64,000 bases of DNA from assembly GCA_045837725.1 (NCBI GenBank), contig JBEWZL010000003.1, positions 248,001 to 312,000 of the forward strand. The letters run 5' to 3'. This stretch comes from Vermamoeba vermiformis. Its lineage: Eukaryota > Tubulinea > Echinamoebida. Of this stretch, positions 47,964 through 59,120 are shown piece after piece (the stretch's first letter is position 1; each line of letters begins with the position of its first letter). The notes beneath the pieces are model-generated. The model saw only the letters and a list, made by a program, of their open reading frames with translations. It was not told where the DNA came from and did not search any database. Both the position numbers and the translations under genes were made by a program.

Positions 47964-48539
47964 TTCGTAAATTTGCGTCTACTAAAGTGTTGTCAACTAT
48001 GCAATGATGATGATATAATAAAATCAGAAAGAGACGCTGTTTATAACCTTTACCACAGAAATTTGGTTACACATTTGTGTCTTTCGCTCTAAATTTGACA
48101 TATTGGTCTATTTTTGGTATTCCATTTACTACGTTACCGAGATATTAAGAAGTAGAAGCCATTAATTTAGGAGCCGAAAGAGATCCAGAAGGCAATCATT
48201 GACGCACCTTTCGATTCGAGAATACCACACAATTTACTGCTTTTCCGATAACAAAATCAAAAGAACAGCCGAGCAACACATAGGACGAACAAATCCTACT
48301 AGTATACAATGCTGAACGACAAAAAGCCGGTCGTAATTATCATGCCAGCGTACGACTGACTATTCGCCTGACGAACTCCGTTGGGATTCTCATACGAGTA
48401 AAGCACGACTGAAAGTATAGTTAGAGATAAAACTGTCTTAAGTAAATAGCTGATTACAAACATTGGTAGAAGGTGGCAATTTATTCAGAAATCCAATTCA
48501 ATTGCAATTGATCAAGAAAGAGCGACAATCATGTCATAT
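47964..48539. other. Intergenic, no gene supported
   Basis: The stretch lies between the small basic gene and the stop of the HEPN-like orphan, both on the minus strand. A short plus-strand frame at 48309-48359 reads MLNDKKPVVIIMPAYD then stops; see the rejected list. Nothing else is recognisable. Confidence 0.5.
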
Positions 48540-50167
48540 CTACCAGTGTACTTGTATATCAGTGTCGTTTGGAGAGGCGTGCAGGAAGTTTGGCTCTTGC
48601 TCACATCTGCCACACAAATTACCATAACAGCGCCATCTCCAGTTGTTTCCGTTCCACGATCGAAAGACACCCGTAGAATTGGTGTAACGACCGCTCAACA
48701 GAGTGATGCGCTTGCCTTTGATCACTTGACTGTAGTCGAGTTTGAACAGCGCCGCAGGTCCGTGCGCAGGTGGTCCTTGTTGCTGGGCGGGCTGATTTGG
48801 CGCAGCTTGTTGTTGTGGCAAGGGCTGGGGCTGCGGTTGGAGAGCTGCAAGAGCAGGGCCTGCTGCTTGGGGCAATGTTTGAATGACGCGTGCAGGGATC
48901 GGAACAACAGCTGGAACGGGGACAGGTTCTGCGTTCGGCACTTCAATCACGGTGGTACTGACAGGCAAGGCGTGCTTGTAGTCCGGATTAGTTGCGCAGG
49001 AGTGGCACGGATCACGTTCACAGCGAGTGCGATAGTTCGATCCATTCGGGGAAATGAAGCGGTGAATGTGGCCCTCGAACTTGCCAGAGCAAATGCGCAG
49101 CTCACGGTTTTTGAGAGCTGATTGATAGTTCGGGTAGCGAGTAATCTCACCTCGGAAGATGCTCAGAGCTGGCACTTGTGGAGGAGCAGAGGGCGCTTGC
49201 TCAACGACCTGTTGCTGCTGTTGAGGGGCTGGTGCGGGGTTGTTTGGAGCGCGGACCGATGCACTAGGGATCAGAGCAATAGTTTGTCTTCGTCCACTAG
49301 TGATGTTAACAGCAGGTTGAGCGGACACAGGCTGAGGAGGCTGGCTGGCAACAACAGGCTTGTGCAGTGAGGTCTCTTCATCAGCCTCGTCATCTTCAAA
49401 CGGCTTCATCTCTTCGTCATCAGAGTCGCCATCTTCGTCGGGCAGAAGATTGTTGTTGCTTCCCTGAGAGCTACAAGAAGAGGAAGAAGACTTTTCTTCG
49501 TCACTCTCACTCGCGTCCAGTTGAGGATCGCTTGCATCCAGGAACGAAGGAGGAGGGACGGATCGGTTGGTATTGGAGGGGTTCTAATAAATATGATTAG
49601 CTCCGGTACTGCATTATTAATGTAAATTGTTACTTACGGTTGTAGCTGGTTTCAACGTAACATTGGAAACCAGATGGGTCGGAAGTTGAATTTGGACCGC
49701 TTCGGCGAGGGCAATCACCCTTTTCTGCAAGTCTAGAACAACATCATGACTTGGAGCCACCGCAGTTATCACAGCTTGTTGGCGAATCCATGCGCAGAAC
49801 GCTAAGGTTCGATGAACAACATTGCTAAGGAAGCCGATTTCCACAATGTTTTTGTGAACTATGCGGTTTCGCAAGTCACGAAAGCATTGCATCGTCTCTG
49901 CCAAGTCGGTACTTCCAGTCTTTTTCAGGTAGGTCTTGAACAGTTGGTGGAGCTTGGCTGGATCTGACGCCAATTTGTCGAGGACAGGCACCAATGACCG
50001 GCGGGCAAAATCGACGAGGGGTTGAATGAGGCCTCCTTCTCCATATATGGGCATAAGATGTTTGCGTAGGACATCATTGTAGTTGGGGATCAAAGCAGAG
50101 GAAGAGCGAGATTACGTTGAGAGTTGTTGGATCTGGAGCGCTTGTTAAACTTTTTGTTGTGTTCCAT
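48540..50167 (-). CDS. Orphan protein with a HEPN-like RNxxxH motif and two Cys3His repeats
   Basis: The last exon (about 49582-48540) encodes an acidic linker, then two copies of one domain of about 55 residues in Pro/Gln/Ala-rich sequence. Copy A: ICSGKFEGHIHRFISPNGSN, then RCERDPCHSCATNPDYKHA. Copy B: LLSGRYTNSTGVFRSWNGNN, then RCYGNLCGRCEQEPNFLHA. Both share C-x4-C-x2-C-x7-H, a likely zinc site. The first exon (about 50090-49635) is helical: PLVDFARRSLVPVLDKLASD and CFRDLRNRIVHKNIVEIGFL. RNRIVH fits the R-N-x3-H core of HEPN ribonucleases, but one motif is thin proof. The start is uncertain: the ATG at 50167 (MEHNKKFNKRSRSNNSQ) needs a short intron to reach the helical frame. I do not recognise the family. 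Confidence 0.65.
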
Positions 50168-50707
50168 GGCGGGTAGTCTTGAACGATAAAAGTTGTTTTG
50201 TTGAGCGTTGTGTAGTTTTGTTTGGTGTTAATGAAAGAAATGACCGAAAGTTTTGACCTTAAATAATTGGCCAGTCAAACTTCGGTCAACAAGAATAGCG
50301 CTAAAGAATTGATTTTTTCAGGTCAAATTTTCGGGCCTAGGCTTCGCCACAAGTTATAAGGATTGCGCGGGCCATATAAAATGAGGGAATACCACATTAG
50401 AATCTAATATGTTGAGTGATTTGCTTAAGGCGCCGATTTGATCCGGATCGCAATTAATTTAAAGCCAAAAATTAGTTATTAGTTCCCTGGTGTTCTTGGG
50501 AAGACATATTTTTAAATTATGAAATTGCAAATTATAGGCATTCGGCAAGTAAATAAAAACGTGAGCCTTCTAATTAATTTTACGTAGCAATAAATTTCAA
50601 TTCTTTTTCAAGGTCAAAATTTTATAAATAAGGACTTACTGTTGCAACTTCTTGTAATTGCTATGAAATTTATAGATATATTCACAAATAAATATGGCTG
50701 GTTTTTT
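50168..50707. other. Intergenic, no gene seen
   Basis: This AT-rich spacer lies between the HEPN-like orphan start and the stop of the OSCA/TMEM63 gene, both on the minus strand. It should hold the orphan promoter and the channel 3' end. No motif is supported. Confidence 0.5.
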
Positions 50708-53700
50708 TTAGTCGTCTTCAATCGCTTCGTCTTTCGCGACCAAGATCTCCATGTTCAATTGCTTTTCCAACTCGCGCATTTCTTCGACGTATAAATAGCT
50801 TGGTTTGCTGCTGAATTGCAATAGCAGACTTGGTTTCATGCCTGGATGCATGTACGCGTTTCTGACACCCTCGATCTGATGGTGGTCCAAGATCATCTCT
50901 TCAGTCACGTGACCAACATTGAACAGCTCGAAGTTCTTGTGTTGCAAGCGCAATAACTTCATAGAAACAGCGGCGATAATAGTCGCCCAGGCCATGATAA
51001 ATGTCAACGCGGCACACGGTACCGAGCCCTTGGACAAGAAGAAGAACATCATCGTGAGCTGGAACAACACGAGGGACGCGAAGAGCGAGTTGATGACACT
51101 CGTGATGATGTTGCCGGGCTTGCGGTTGTCAGTCGGGTGCACCAAGACCATGTTCGACTTGTCAATGAACAACTTGACACCCAGATAGAACGTGGTGACA
51201 GGCAGAATGATTGGCACGACCAAGCCATAAGCAATGCCGATAGTAAAGGCCAGCATCACAATGCCGAATTGCACGCTCGTTTGGAAGTACTGCAAGCGAG
51301 TCTTGATTGGTCGTTGTGTTTGCATCATGTACTTTCGGAGCTTCTTGAAGCCAAAGCGGATCAAGTTGCCAATTTGGGCCAAGTCCGCCAAACAAGTCGT
51401 GACAGTATCTTTGATCAGATAGGCCACCAGAATAGCAGTGACACGGATGTAGTTAATGTTCTCGAAGACCAAGAACAGATCGAAGAAATGGTTCGTCTTG
51501 AGCTTCGTTGTGACGGTTGAAAGCAAGCCAAAACCAGTGTCGAGCAGCGTCTTGAAGATCAACAAGTTGAGCAGCACGAAGAAGAGGTACTTTTGGTACG
51601 TGCTTCGCTCCAATTTGCCCAATGAATGAGGCTTCTCCAACTTGGCAATGGCACGCATTAGTGCTGGCAAGATCAGGTAGAACACGACGATCAACAACAA
51701 GGGCAACATGGACTCGAGGAAGATCAAGACAGGATTGGGCAAGCCTAACATCCAGTTGAGTGAAGGATAGTTCTTGGCAAAGGTTCTGATGTTGCCAAAG
51801 TAGATCAAAGGCAAAGTCCACAAGAACGAGATTATGACCACGAGCAAGTTGGCAATGACTTTGAGAACCAAGCGCACGGGTTGTGAAGTGTTCAAATTAG
51901 CCCACAACAAGCCCTCGGGAGGAGCAATAGCGGGCTTAACGACCCATTGTTGAGGCTTCAACTGTTGGAGAATTGACACGTCACCAATCTCGTCAGCAGG
52001 GTTGTAGTGACCCAACGCGTTCTTCTCGGGAGCTTCAATGTCACCACTGGTAGAAATTAAGGGCGACAGTGTGCCCTTGGCTGGACTTGGTGGCACGCTG
52101 TTACCGCCGCTGCCTTCTTTGTTGCGCTGAGATTGACGACGTTCAGCCATGCGCTGAGCTTTGACCATACGACCACCAAAGAAGCCAGCAAAGTCATCGT
52201 CTTCGGGCAGCTCGTCGCCAATACTTCCGTCCAATGCCACGTGCTCGTTGTCATCACCGTGCATGTGCTGACTTGAGGTCAATTTGCCATCAGCCATTTG
52301 TCTTAGGAACTGTTCTCGGCGACGAGGCTCGTTGAACTCACGCACCCACTGCTCAGCATCAATAGCGGCAATGAAAGTAACGTGAACTGAGTGAATAGTA
52401 GAGGTATCTTCGATCAGCTTGAGCTCTTGTTGAATGCCTTCTAAGCGACGAGTAGCCTTCAAATAACGATCGCGCCAGTAAGCCGGATCGTCCCAGTGGC
52501 CCATAGCTCGAGGCCACAGCATGCATCGAACAGCACGCAGCCACGAAGAGGTTGTCTGAAACTCGGTCAGCATCCGTTATCGACCGCGTGTAACCAAGCA
52601 ATGAGACTTACATGAACTTTACCAAACTCTTCAGCTTTTTCCAAACCGTTCAGTGCTCGTCTACGCTCCTTAATAGCGGCAATAATTTTGTTCGAGCGAA
52701 CTGCGGGATGTACACCCAAGATCTGAGCAAAAAATTAGTACTTGCGGTTGGAGTCTCTAAAAATAAAGAACGGGCACGTCGGGTAATTAGAGAAAGAACA
52801 GGACACAGAGATCCGGCAAAAAGCAAAAAAATTAGTGGGGCGCTGCCCGGAATCGAACCGGGGCCTCTTGCACCCTAAGCAAGAATTTTACCACTTAACT
52901 ACAGCGCCTTTGGTTGAGCGCCGATTTCGCAAATTTCGCCTCCCGTCCGTCACCCAGGACAAAAACGACCTACAACAAACTGTTACTTACGCGCTTGGGG
53001 AACAACCGATTGAAAAACGATGCCACGAGTTGCTTGTTGGCGGTTCGTGGCAAGTTTGTAATGTAAACCGTTCGTTGTTGCGCCAAGGGCTGCTCTTGTC
53101 GATATTTGTAACGCGCCTTAATTATAGCATCTTAGCGTTAATTCATCGTGCACTGATTCGCGTAAATGCAATTAGTTTGGTACTTACGTCCAAAAAGAAG
53201 TTCTGGAACCTGCTGAATACAAACAAGCCAGTCGCGGTGAATACGAACGTCAGCGCCAAATGGACCCATAACATGCCTGATTTGGCAGGAATAGTAGAGG
53301 CCGTAGTATATACAAAGTTTTGGTTGAAGCGATCCGGATCTGTGTTTTTTCAATTAGTCTAAAAATTCGTATCTTCAATAATACGCTACTTCTATTGCAC
53401 ATTAAAACCGTACTTGCACGATAATAATTTGCAAAAATTAAATAACTAGCTTTAATTACGTACCGATATCAGTTTTGCCTTTTTGCGTCAAGTGGATCGG
53501 CAGTAAAACGAGCATGCTGACAACGGAGCAAAAGCTCAAGTATATTAATAAATGTCGTAGAAGCTTGAGATACAAGTATCTGTATAATACTAGGGTAAGT
53601 TACCGTGACACGTTAATTCACAATTAATTTTTTTGATCTATCGTAATCACGCACCCATTCAAGCCTGCTATCTTCCTAAATTCATTATCTTCCATAAACA

Positions 53701-54074
53701 TAACGCGACTGTGCAAATTAAATATTAGTGAGCTGTAATTATCCGATCTATTTCGTGCATTTTAGCAAAATAACGTCTTTTATTATTACTTACGTTATCC
53801 AACCAACATAAAATGTCTTGGCGAATTTTTCTGCATTTTCGCTAGCGAAAGAAATTAATTAATAATTATTTAATAATAGCCGTTAGAAAATCCGCGGGTA
53901 AAGCTGGTTAACTTACAGTTGCCGAGGCCAATATATATTTGGAAAGCCCGGTCTGAATATGATGAATGTAATCAAAAAAGCAAAGGCAATTATCGCAAAT
54001 ACAGCAAGGATCTGAGGCAAACCTCCAGATGCCAAAGCTGCAGCGAGTTCACTTAAAAAGTCTGAAAAAGCCAT
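50708..54074 (-). CDS. OSCA/TMEM63 (CSC1-like) mechanosensitive or osmosensitive cation channel
   Basis: The ATG is at 54074. The first span is GGLPQILAVFAIIAFAFLIT followed by FRPGFPNIYWPRQL, the late-exocytosis/RSN1 start. Next come ENAEKFAKTFYVGWI, EFRKIAGLNG and YRYLYLKLLRHLL. The cytosolic loop has RTVYITNLPRTANKQLVASF, then KIIAAIKERRRALNGLEKAE, and HVTFIAAIDAEQWVREF. The DUF221 channel core runs from about 51960: APPEGLLWANLNTSQPVRLV, LPNPVLIFLESMLPLLLIVV, RSTYQKYLFFVLLNLLIF, then AYGLVVPIILPVTTFYLGVK. These dimeric proteins conduct cations in response to membrane stretch or hyperosmolarity. An exon boundary at about 52560 is needed, because the open frame to its right is intronic. One intron (52723-52990) carries a tRNA gene. 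Confidence 0.92.
52838..52908 (-). tRNA. tRNA-Pro (anticodon AGG), intron-nested
   Basis: On the minus strand the acceptor GGCGCTG pairs with CAGCGCC. The D arm reads GTTAAGTGGTAAAAT. The anticodon stem TCTTGC/GCAAGA closes the loop TTAGGGT, giving AGG. The T arm is CCCGGTTCGATTCCGGG. The length is 71 nt with discriminator C and no intron. It lies in the sense direction inside an intron of the OSCA/TMEM63 gene. Confidence 0.95.
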
Positions 54075-54370
54075 GAAGTATTATGTACAAATATAATTAA
54101 AATGACATTTTAAGCGAAATTGCCTTGTGTTGTGTTGCAGAGTTAGTTTTCAGATAAAAATAACGGATCGGAAAATTGTCTACAACAGAGAACGGCAGCC
54201 CACAAACTCCAAATAAAGACAAGGTGCTCTTCAGAAAACAAGTTTACAAGGGCAATGCGTCTAGTCGAGTGCTTTAAAATAAATAACAATGAGCGACCCA
54301 GGATTTGGATCGCACACGGAAACACCAGAACAAGAGCAGGGGAGGGGGGGGGAGGGGAGCCAAGGGAAGT
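54075..54370. other. Gap with a short G/A-rich tract
   Basis: The stretch lies between the OSCA/TMEM63 start and the PARP relic. A run of G with single A interruptions occurs at about 54339-54358. The channel promoter is expected here. No gene is seen. Confidence 0.5.
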
Positions 54371-56190
54371 ACTCACCGTATCGGAGTAGATCAATTTCGG
54401 ATCCGTGTTGCGAGTGCCGTGGAACAACTGTTACTCGGTGATGTTGCCAGTGGTCTTGCGCAGTTTTTGAACGCGTCCTAATTCTGCCCCAAGTAGTCTT
54501 CCCAAATGACTTTGTTCTGAACACGTTCCACCTTGACGATTTGAGCATTTGGCATGGTAGTTTTGAACGCACTAGACACGCTTGCCCACTCTTGGGACTG
54601 CGCGTCAACACAAACAACGGCATTCTGGTTGGTCCCAAGTCAGGAATTCACGATTTGCATTGTTGCATCAATGGACGCGATGAAACCCAAGAAGTGTGAA
54701 GCTAACAGAGTTAAAGATGCATCTGCGCATCAATCAATCGTCAGAGTAAGAATATTAGCGGCGAGGAGGATCAAGTTTGACCCACTTTTCGACAGGCAAA
54801 AGATTAAACGCAACACTTCGCTCCCAATTAGTTGCCAAGTTGCGTTGCTTCATAGTTTGGAAGTCTACTTCGTAATTAGAGCCATTCTTCACTTGATTAA
54901 GGTCACCAACCACTTTGACCGAGGGTTGTTTAGTATGGAATGCCAACTCAATCTGGTTATTCTGATCGGGATCGTAAGCATGTAGACGGTTACCTCTGCC
55001 AAACCACGAGTTGCTTCAGAGTTTTGTTTGGGTGCAACTTTTCAAACTGCACACGAAGTTCCTCTATCATGTCGCATTATATCGACAAATACAACTTTTC
55101 AGGCAAGTGTGCCGTGTGTGATGATTGAAATTTTGGCAATAATTTCTGCTGCTTGCTTCTTCGGGTAACTGAAGATGCCGGTGGAGATGGACGGCATACA
55201 ACTTTGATAATTTTGTTTCTCTCGGCCTGATGACACTGAGGAATAGCGAACAACGAATGACATATGCAAAGGATGAAGAAAGATCACCGGCACTAGTAGT
55301 CATTGCCTAAACCGAGTTAACGCGGGCTCTTTACGACAGGATTTCTGGCCAGAATACTTACGGATCCAACATCAGAACTGAAAAGATATTCCGACTCGAA
55401 GAACGTAATCAAAAAAATACCGGCGTGAAGATGTGCCACGCTTCAGGTCACAGCACCATGACCAGATGAATTGATCCTCGCTCATAGCTCGCCGGTTTCG
55501 TGCTAGTAGCTCTTAAAATGACGTTATACTTCCGTAACAGGTTATCGGTGAAATCGGTTGCAAGCACAGATCGCCAGGCATACGTTTAGTAAAGTATCAA
55601 ATCTTTTCGATAGTGGCTAGCAACTCCTCGAGGAAATTAGCCAAAACTGCCGAAAATATCAGAGCAGAGATGCCGAAAAAAACGCGAGTCAAATTAGGTA
55701 AAATCGCTTTGCTATATAGGCCATCACTTACTGCAAGAAGGCTTGTCCAAGTTGAGAAGAACGAAATGGGAGAGGACGAGGCCAAACACTAACCCCTCAT
55801 GAGATGCACCTCGAGAAGTACTGCAAGACTGAGCGAGCCAAACGCGAGAGGCAAGAGAGTTTCGAATATTAAATGCGGAGCCGGCAATCTGAACTGTTAT
55901 TCGATTGGGTTAGACTCTAGTCTGCAAAGAACATCAGCTTACCATTTGTTGCCACGAAAGATTTTTCTGCGTACTCTTTGATGTAGTTGATAGCTTTGCT
56001 GGTGTTGCGTGCCATGCCAGTAATATGGCACTGATTCATTACTTTCTTGGGCGCATCAGAGAACGCGTCTGAGCTGGCAGTACTACACGCGTCACTCGCG
56101 TCGCTGTCAAACCGACAAAGAGAGAGCAGATGTCGAGTTGTTTTTTTTTGCTGGAGGGGGAGAGCGGCTTGGTGTTTTTTATGCATTAAT
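54371..56190 (-). pseudogene. Decayed macro-WWE-PARP gene (PARP14/macroPARP-like)
   Basis: Homology survives only in short pieces lying in family order on the minus strand. At about 55300-55100 there is a macro-domain hallmark (PSISTGIFSYPKKQAAEII). At 54985-54760 there is the C-terminal part of a WWE domain (YEVDFQTMKQRNLATNWERS). At about 54640-54400 the start of a PARP catalytic domain remains (IVKVERVQNKVIWEDYL, then LFHGTRNTDPKLIYSDT). A possible KH-like piece (about 56060-55930) and a WWE-like piece (about 55490-55390) lie upstream. No long frame joins them, and the C-terminal half of the catalytic domain was not found before the G-rich tract. Intact relatives attach or read ADP-ribose and act in stress or antiviral responses. 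It appears non-functional and moderately old, since motifs are still readable. Confidence 0.7.
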
Positions 56191-56775
56191 TGGGGGAATG
56201 GTGGTTATCCAGTTGGAGGAGTAGAGGGGGAGGTATGATTGGGGGAAGGAGGTGCCGGTTTTGAGTGAGGGGGGGAGGCGGGGGAAGTTGGAAAGAGTGA
56301 GTTAGAGGGGGGATAAGGGAGGGTGGGGAGTGAGGGGAAGGGCGAAGGGATAAAGGGAGGAAGTTGGAGAGGATGGGGGATAGAGAGGTGAAGAGAGAGG
56401 GATGTAAGTAAAAAATGATTTGTATGGATCTTGAAGGGTTACAAATTTAGAAGAGAATGATGGGTTTTAGAATTTATTGATAGAAACTTATAGTTTGGGA
56501 GTCCCGGTAAAAGTGTAGAGGGAGGAGAAATGTGGGGGAGGGGCGAAGAGAACGGGTTGCTACTAGTGGGGAGTGAAAAAAGAAAGGGGGCTACTAGTGA
56601 GACAGGATTAGGCAGGCTGGGTAGTTTGTTGAGGGGGGGGGGGTAGGGGAGGGAGAAGGTAGGGTGGGGGAGGTGGAGCTCAGCTAGAGGAGGTGGTTGC
56701 GGACGGGCTGGCTCCCAGGGTAGAGAGGGGCCGGGCTGAGGAAGGTTGGGCTATGGTGTAAAGGAATTAAGAAGC
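56191..56775. repeat. G/A-rich low-complexity tract
   Basis: The plus strand is strongly purine-rich, with many runs of three to ten G, for example at 56250-56290 and 56630-56680. It is unlike the roughly 60% AT background. Strand asymmetry is strong and C is scarce. No unit length is constant, so it is low complexity rather than a clean tandem repeat. Confidence 0.85.
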
Positions 56776-57089
56776 TGGGAGAAGAATTTTTTGTTGGATT
56801 TCTGACGATAAATTCAGAATATGACATCAGATATTAATCTCGCGGACAACTGACACTTTAACTTACTTACCTTCTTTTGACTCACCCTCATTGTTGATTA
56901 TATTTTTTTTAGGTTGATTTTCGGCCTCGGATTAATTTGACGCGAAGCGAAAAATTGAATTCGTATTCTTTTATAAACCAGGTAAACGGCACAAAGCCAA
57001 GTTTCTGTTTATTGGAGTTAGTGCGCTTCAAGTTTTGTCGGTACGACTTACATTCGTTGGTTCTTTTAATATATCATACACTACTAAAT
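56776..57089. other. Gap downstream of the PA-7TM gene, no gene seen
   Basis: The stretch lies between the G/A-rich tract and the stop of the membrane protein gene. A plus-strand open frame (56937-57158) overlaps the last exon of the minus-strand gene and was taken as a shadow. Confidence 0.5.
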
Positions 57090-58918
57090 CTAATGTGCGC
57101 TATGAGTAGACGATGTGGTACCGATGTTGGACAGGTGCTTTTCAGTGGTGCCCGATGATCCACTCTTCCTCGACGATTCAAAGGCCAGAATATTCACCAT
57201 TGATGTAGCGTTGAGGAGTGCGAATAGAATGAACCACATAGTAACCCAGCCTATGATAGCGGAGTTAGATTATGGTTATTATCGAAGAATATAAGTGACT
57301 CACCAGCTGGCGATGATTCAGAGCCCATCGTAAATACAATCGTCAAAATGACGAATGAGAAGATAAGGAAGCCGTTTACTAGTACTTTGATGGTTGACTG
57401 CGAACAGATTAGACTTGTTAATGATCGAGCAGTTGTGACGTACCCTTGTCAAGTTGACCGACCGACCAAGCTTCTTGCTTAGTTGCATCCTCTTGATAAG
57501 CTTGATGGCAGTAATGTAATAGAAGACAACAATAAATAGCGCGATGACTAAGTAGACAATGGCTGGAAGATGAATAAAATTGAGTGATCGTTTAGGCCTG
57601 AAACGCGTCACCGCTACTTACATGTAATGAAGCTTGAGCCGTCCATAATATTAAGTGCGAAGACTATGATTCGAACTATTTGCAGGGCTAAAATGAAACC
57701 TGAAACGACGTAGAACGGAATTCTCATTTTGTCGATGAACGGGTGCACGATGACCGCCTCTCTCGTCATCATTTCGTGCCAAAACAAGATGAACAATAGA
57801 AGTGATGAGAGTACGAAGGGGAAGCTGAGCTCGCCTAGAGCAGTTGTAAGCCAATAAGGGTAAAGTCGGTTATTGCCGAACATATCCAACGACGCCACAA
57901 TTCGTACTGTAAAGCGGATCCAAGTCAGTCTTATTTTGAACCAAAGAATGGAATATTCAACACGTACTAACGTTAGAAAAGATTTCCAGTGGCAATACGA
58001 AGAAAACAATTGCTTGTTTGCAACCGCCATAAGCCCGAAAAAACTGAACGATTTTGATGATGGCCAGAACGATGTTGACGACTGAGAAAGCAACCATAAA
58101 AGCTACATATATTATGGATTAGTACGATTCAATATTAAAACAGTATTGTAACAAATTACCGATCCAGACAAATTGCCAGGGCGAAGACATTACAACGTAC
58201 CAGGGGTTTTCGGCAGCTAAACGACATTAGTCAACGTAACGTATGTTATACTTACAATCTGGTAAAATAGTGGCGGTAGCAATAGAATCGTTTTTGTAGA
58301 GCTGCCAAAGCAAATCTCGCTGCTTCGATCCGCCAACTTCGGTGATTGGAATCGTGATTTGACGAGCAATGTTTGGGTCGTTAACATGGTACCCTAGGTA
58401 GCCTCCGACACCTGAAATGGAATTAGATTCTGTCCGTAAAATAAGAGTCACGAAATCCAACAGGATCATGTGAACTCTAACTGAACAAATCATAAAAATT
58501 ATACCAAAACGCGGACTTACTTATTTTCCACGTAGTAATTGCGCCAATACTGCCTGCTTTTTGAGCCGCGAGAATGACTGTTTCCAGTGCGTTGTCGTCT
58601 GTCCAAAGCAGAAACTTCCCTTCCATTGCTGAATTAGCCATTTCGGCAGTAACTGGTTCAGTGAGTGGCTCGGTAGTACTTCCTAAAGAAAATAAATAGT
58701 AAATTAGTCCTCGATACATTACTCAATCGTTGCAAAATGACGAATCCCGAATCTTGATCCAACTCGGCCTACATACCTGGATAAAATATTTGATAGCTCT
58801 CCATTTCAATTTGACTACCATCGCGTAGCGTTAGTATGACGTTCGCTCGTGCCTGACAAACCAACAGAAAAAGTACTGTCGCTGCTGTTGTCAACATTTT
58901 CGCCGATCCAATGCCCAT
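57090..58918 (-). CDS. PA-domain seven-helix membrane protein, receptor-like
   Basis: The start is at 58918. A cleavable signal peptide is likely (MLTTAATVLFLLVCQARA). The ectodomain carries a protease-associated fold: GKFLLWTDDNALETVILAAQ, AGSIGAITTWK, ARQITIPITEVGGSKQ, then LLWQLYKNDSIATATI. Seven hydrophobic segments follow: AFMVAFSVVNIVLAIIKI, QAIVFFVLPLEIF, LSFPFVLSSLLLFILFWHE, FYVVSGFILALQIVRIIVFA, IVYLVIALFIVVFYYITAI, VLVNGFLIFSFVILTIVF, and WVTMWFILFALLNATSMVNI. The block with GNNRLYPYWL and FILFWHEMM recalls THH1/TOM1-type plant proteins, but the match is weak. The tail is Ser/Thr-rich and ends THSAH. PA domains bind ligands or place them near proteases, so a cell-surface or endosomal receptor is an inference. 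Confidence 0.78.
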
Positions 58919-59120
58919 CGTGTTATTTTCTCTTGGCTTAGTGTTGCGGTGTTACAATAAATAGCCGATAAATCAGAGAATCGTTGTGCTTCCAGTGCGT
59001 ATGTTGGTTATATTAGAGTGATTCTGTTGTTTGGGTACGTTGTGAACCTGCTGTGTGATGGGATTTTGGGTTCAAAAGTTGCGTAATTTAATTTGCAATT
59101 TGAGCTGTGCTTCATTTATA

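Noticed and set aside
48309-48359. Short plus-strand peptide MLNDKKPVVIIMPAYD, resembling the first strand of family 2 glycosyltransferases
   Set aside because: It stops at once and no further glycosyltransferase motif follows in any frame. A match of a few residues is not enough to call a relic.
50708-50800. Reading the OSCA/TMEM63 gene as a single exon starting at 52573
   Set aside because: The first residues of that frame are intronic. The upstream exons supply the family's conserved N-terminal membrane spans and join through good donors and acceptors.
51137-51520. Plus-strand open frame opposite the OSCA/TMEM63 channel core
   Set aside because: It is antisense to a well-supported multi-span channel exon, with composition of a shadow frame and no splice signals.
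56047-56760. Open frames in the G/A-rich tract
   Set aside because: They arise from biased composition that lacks stop codons on one strand. Gly/Glu-rich translations carry no domain.
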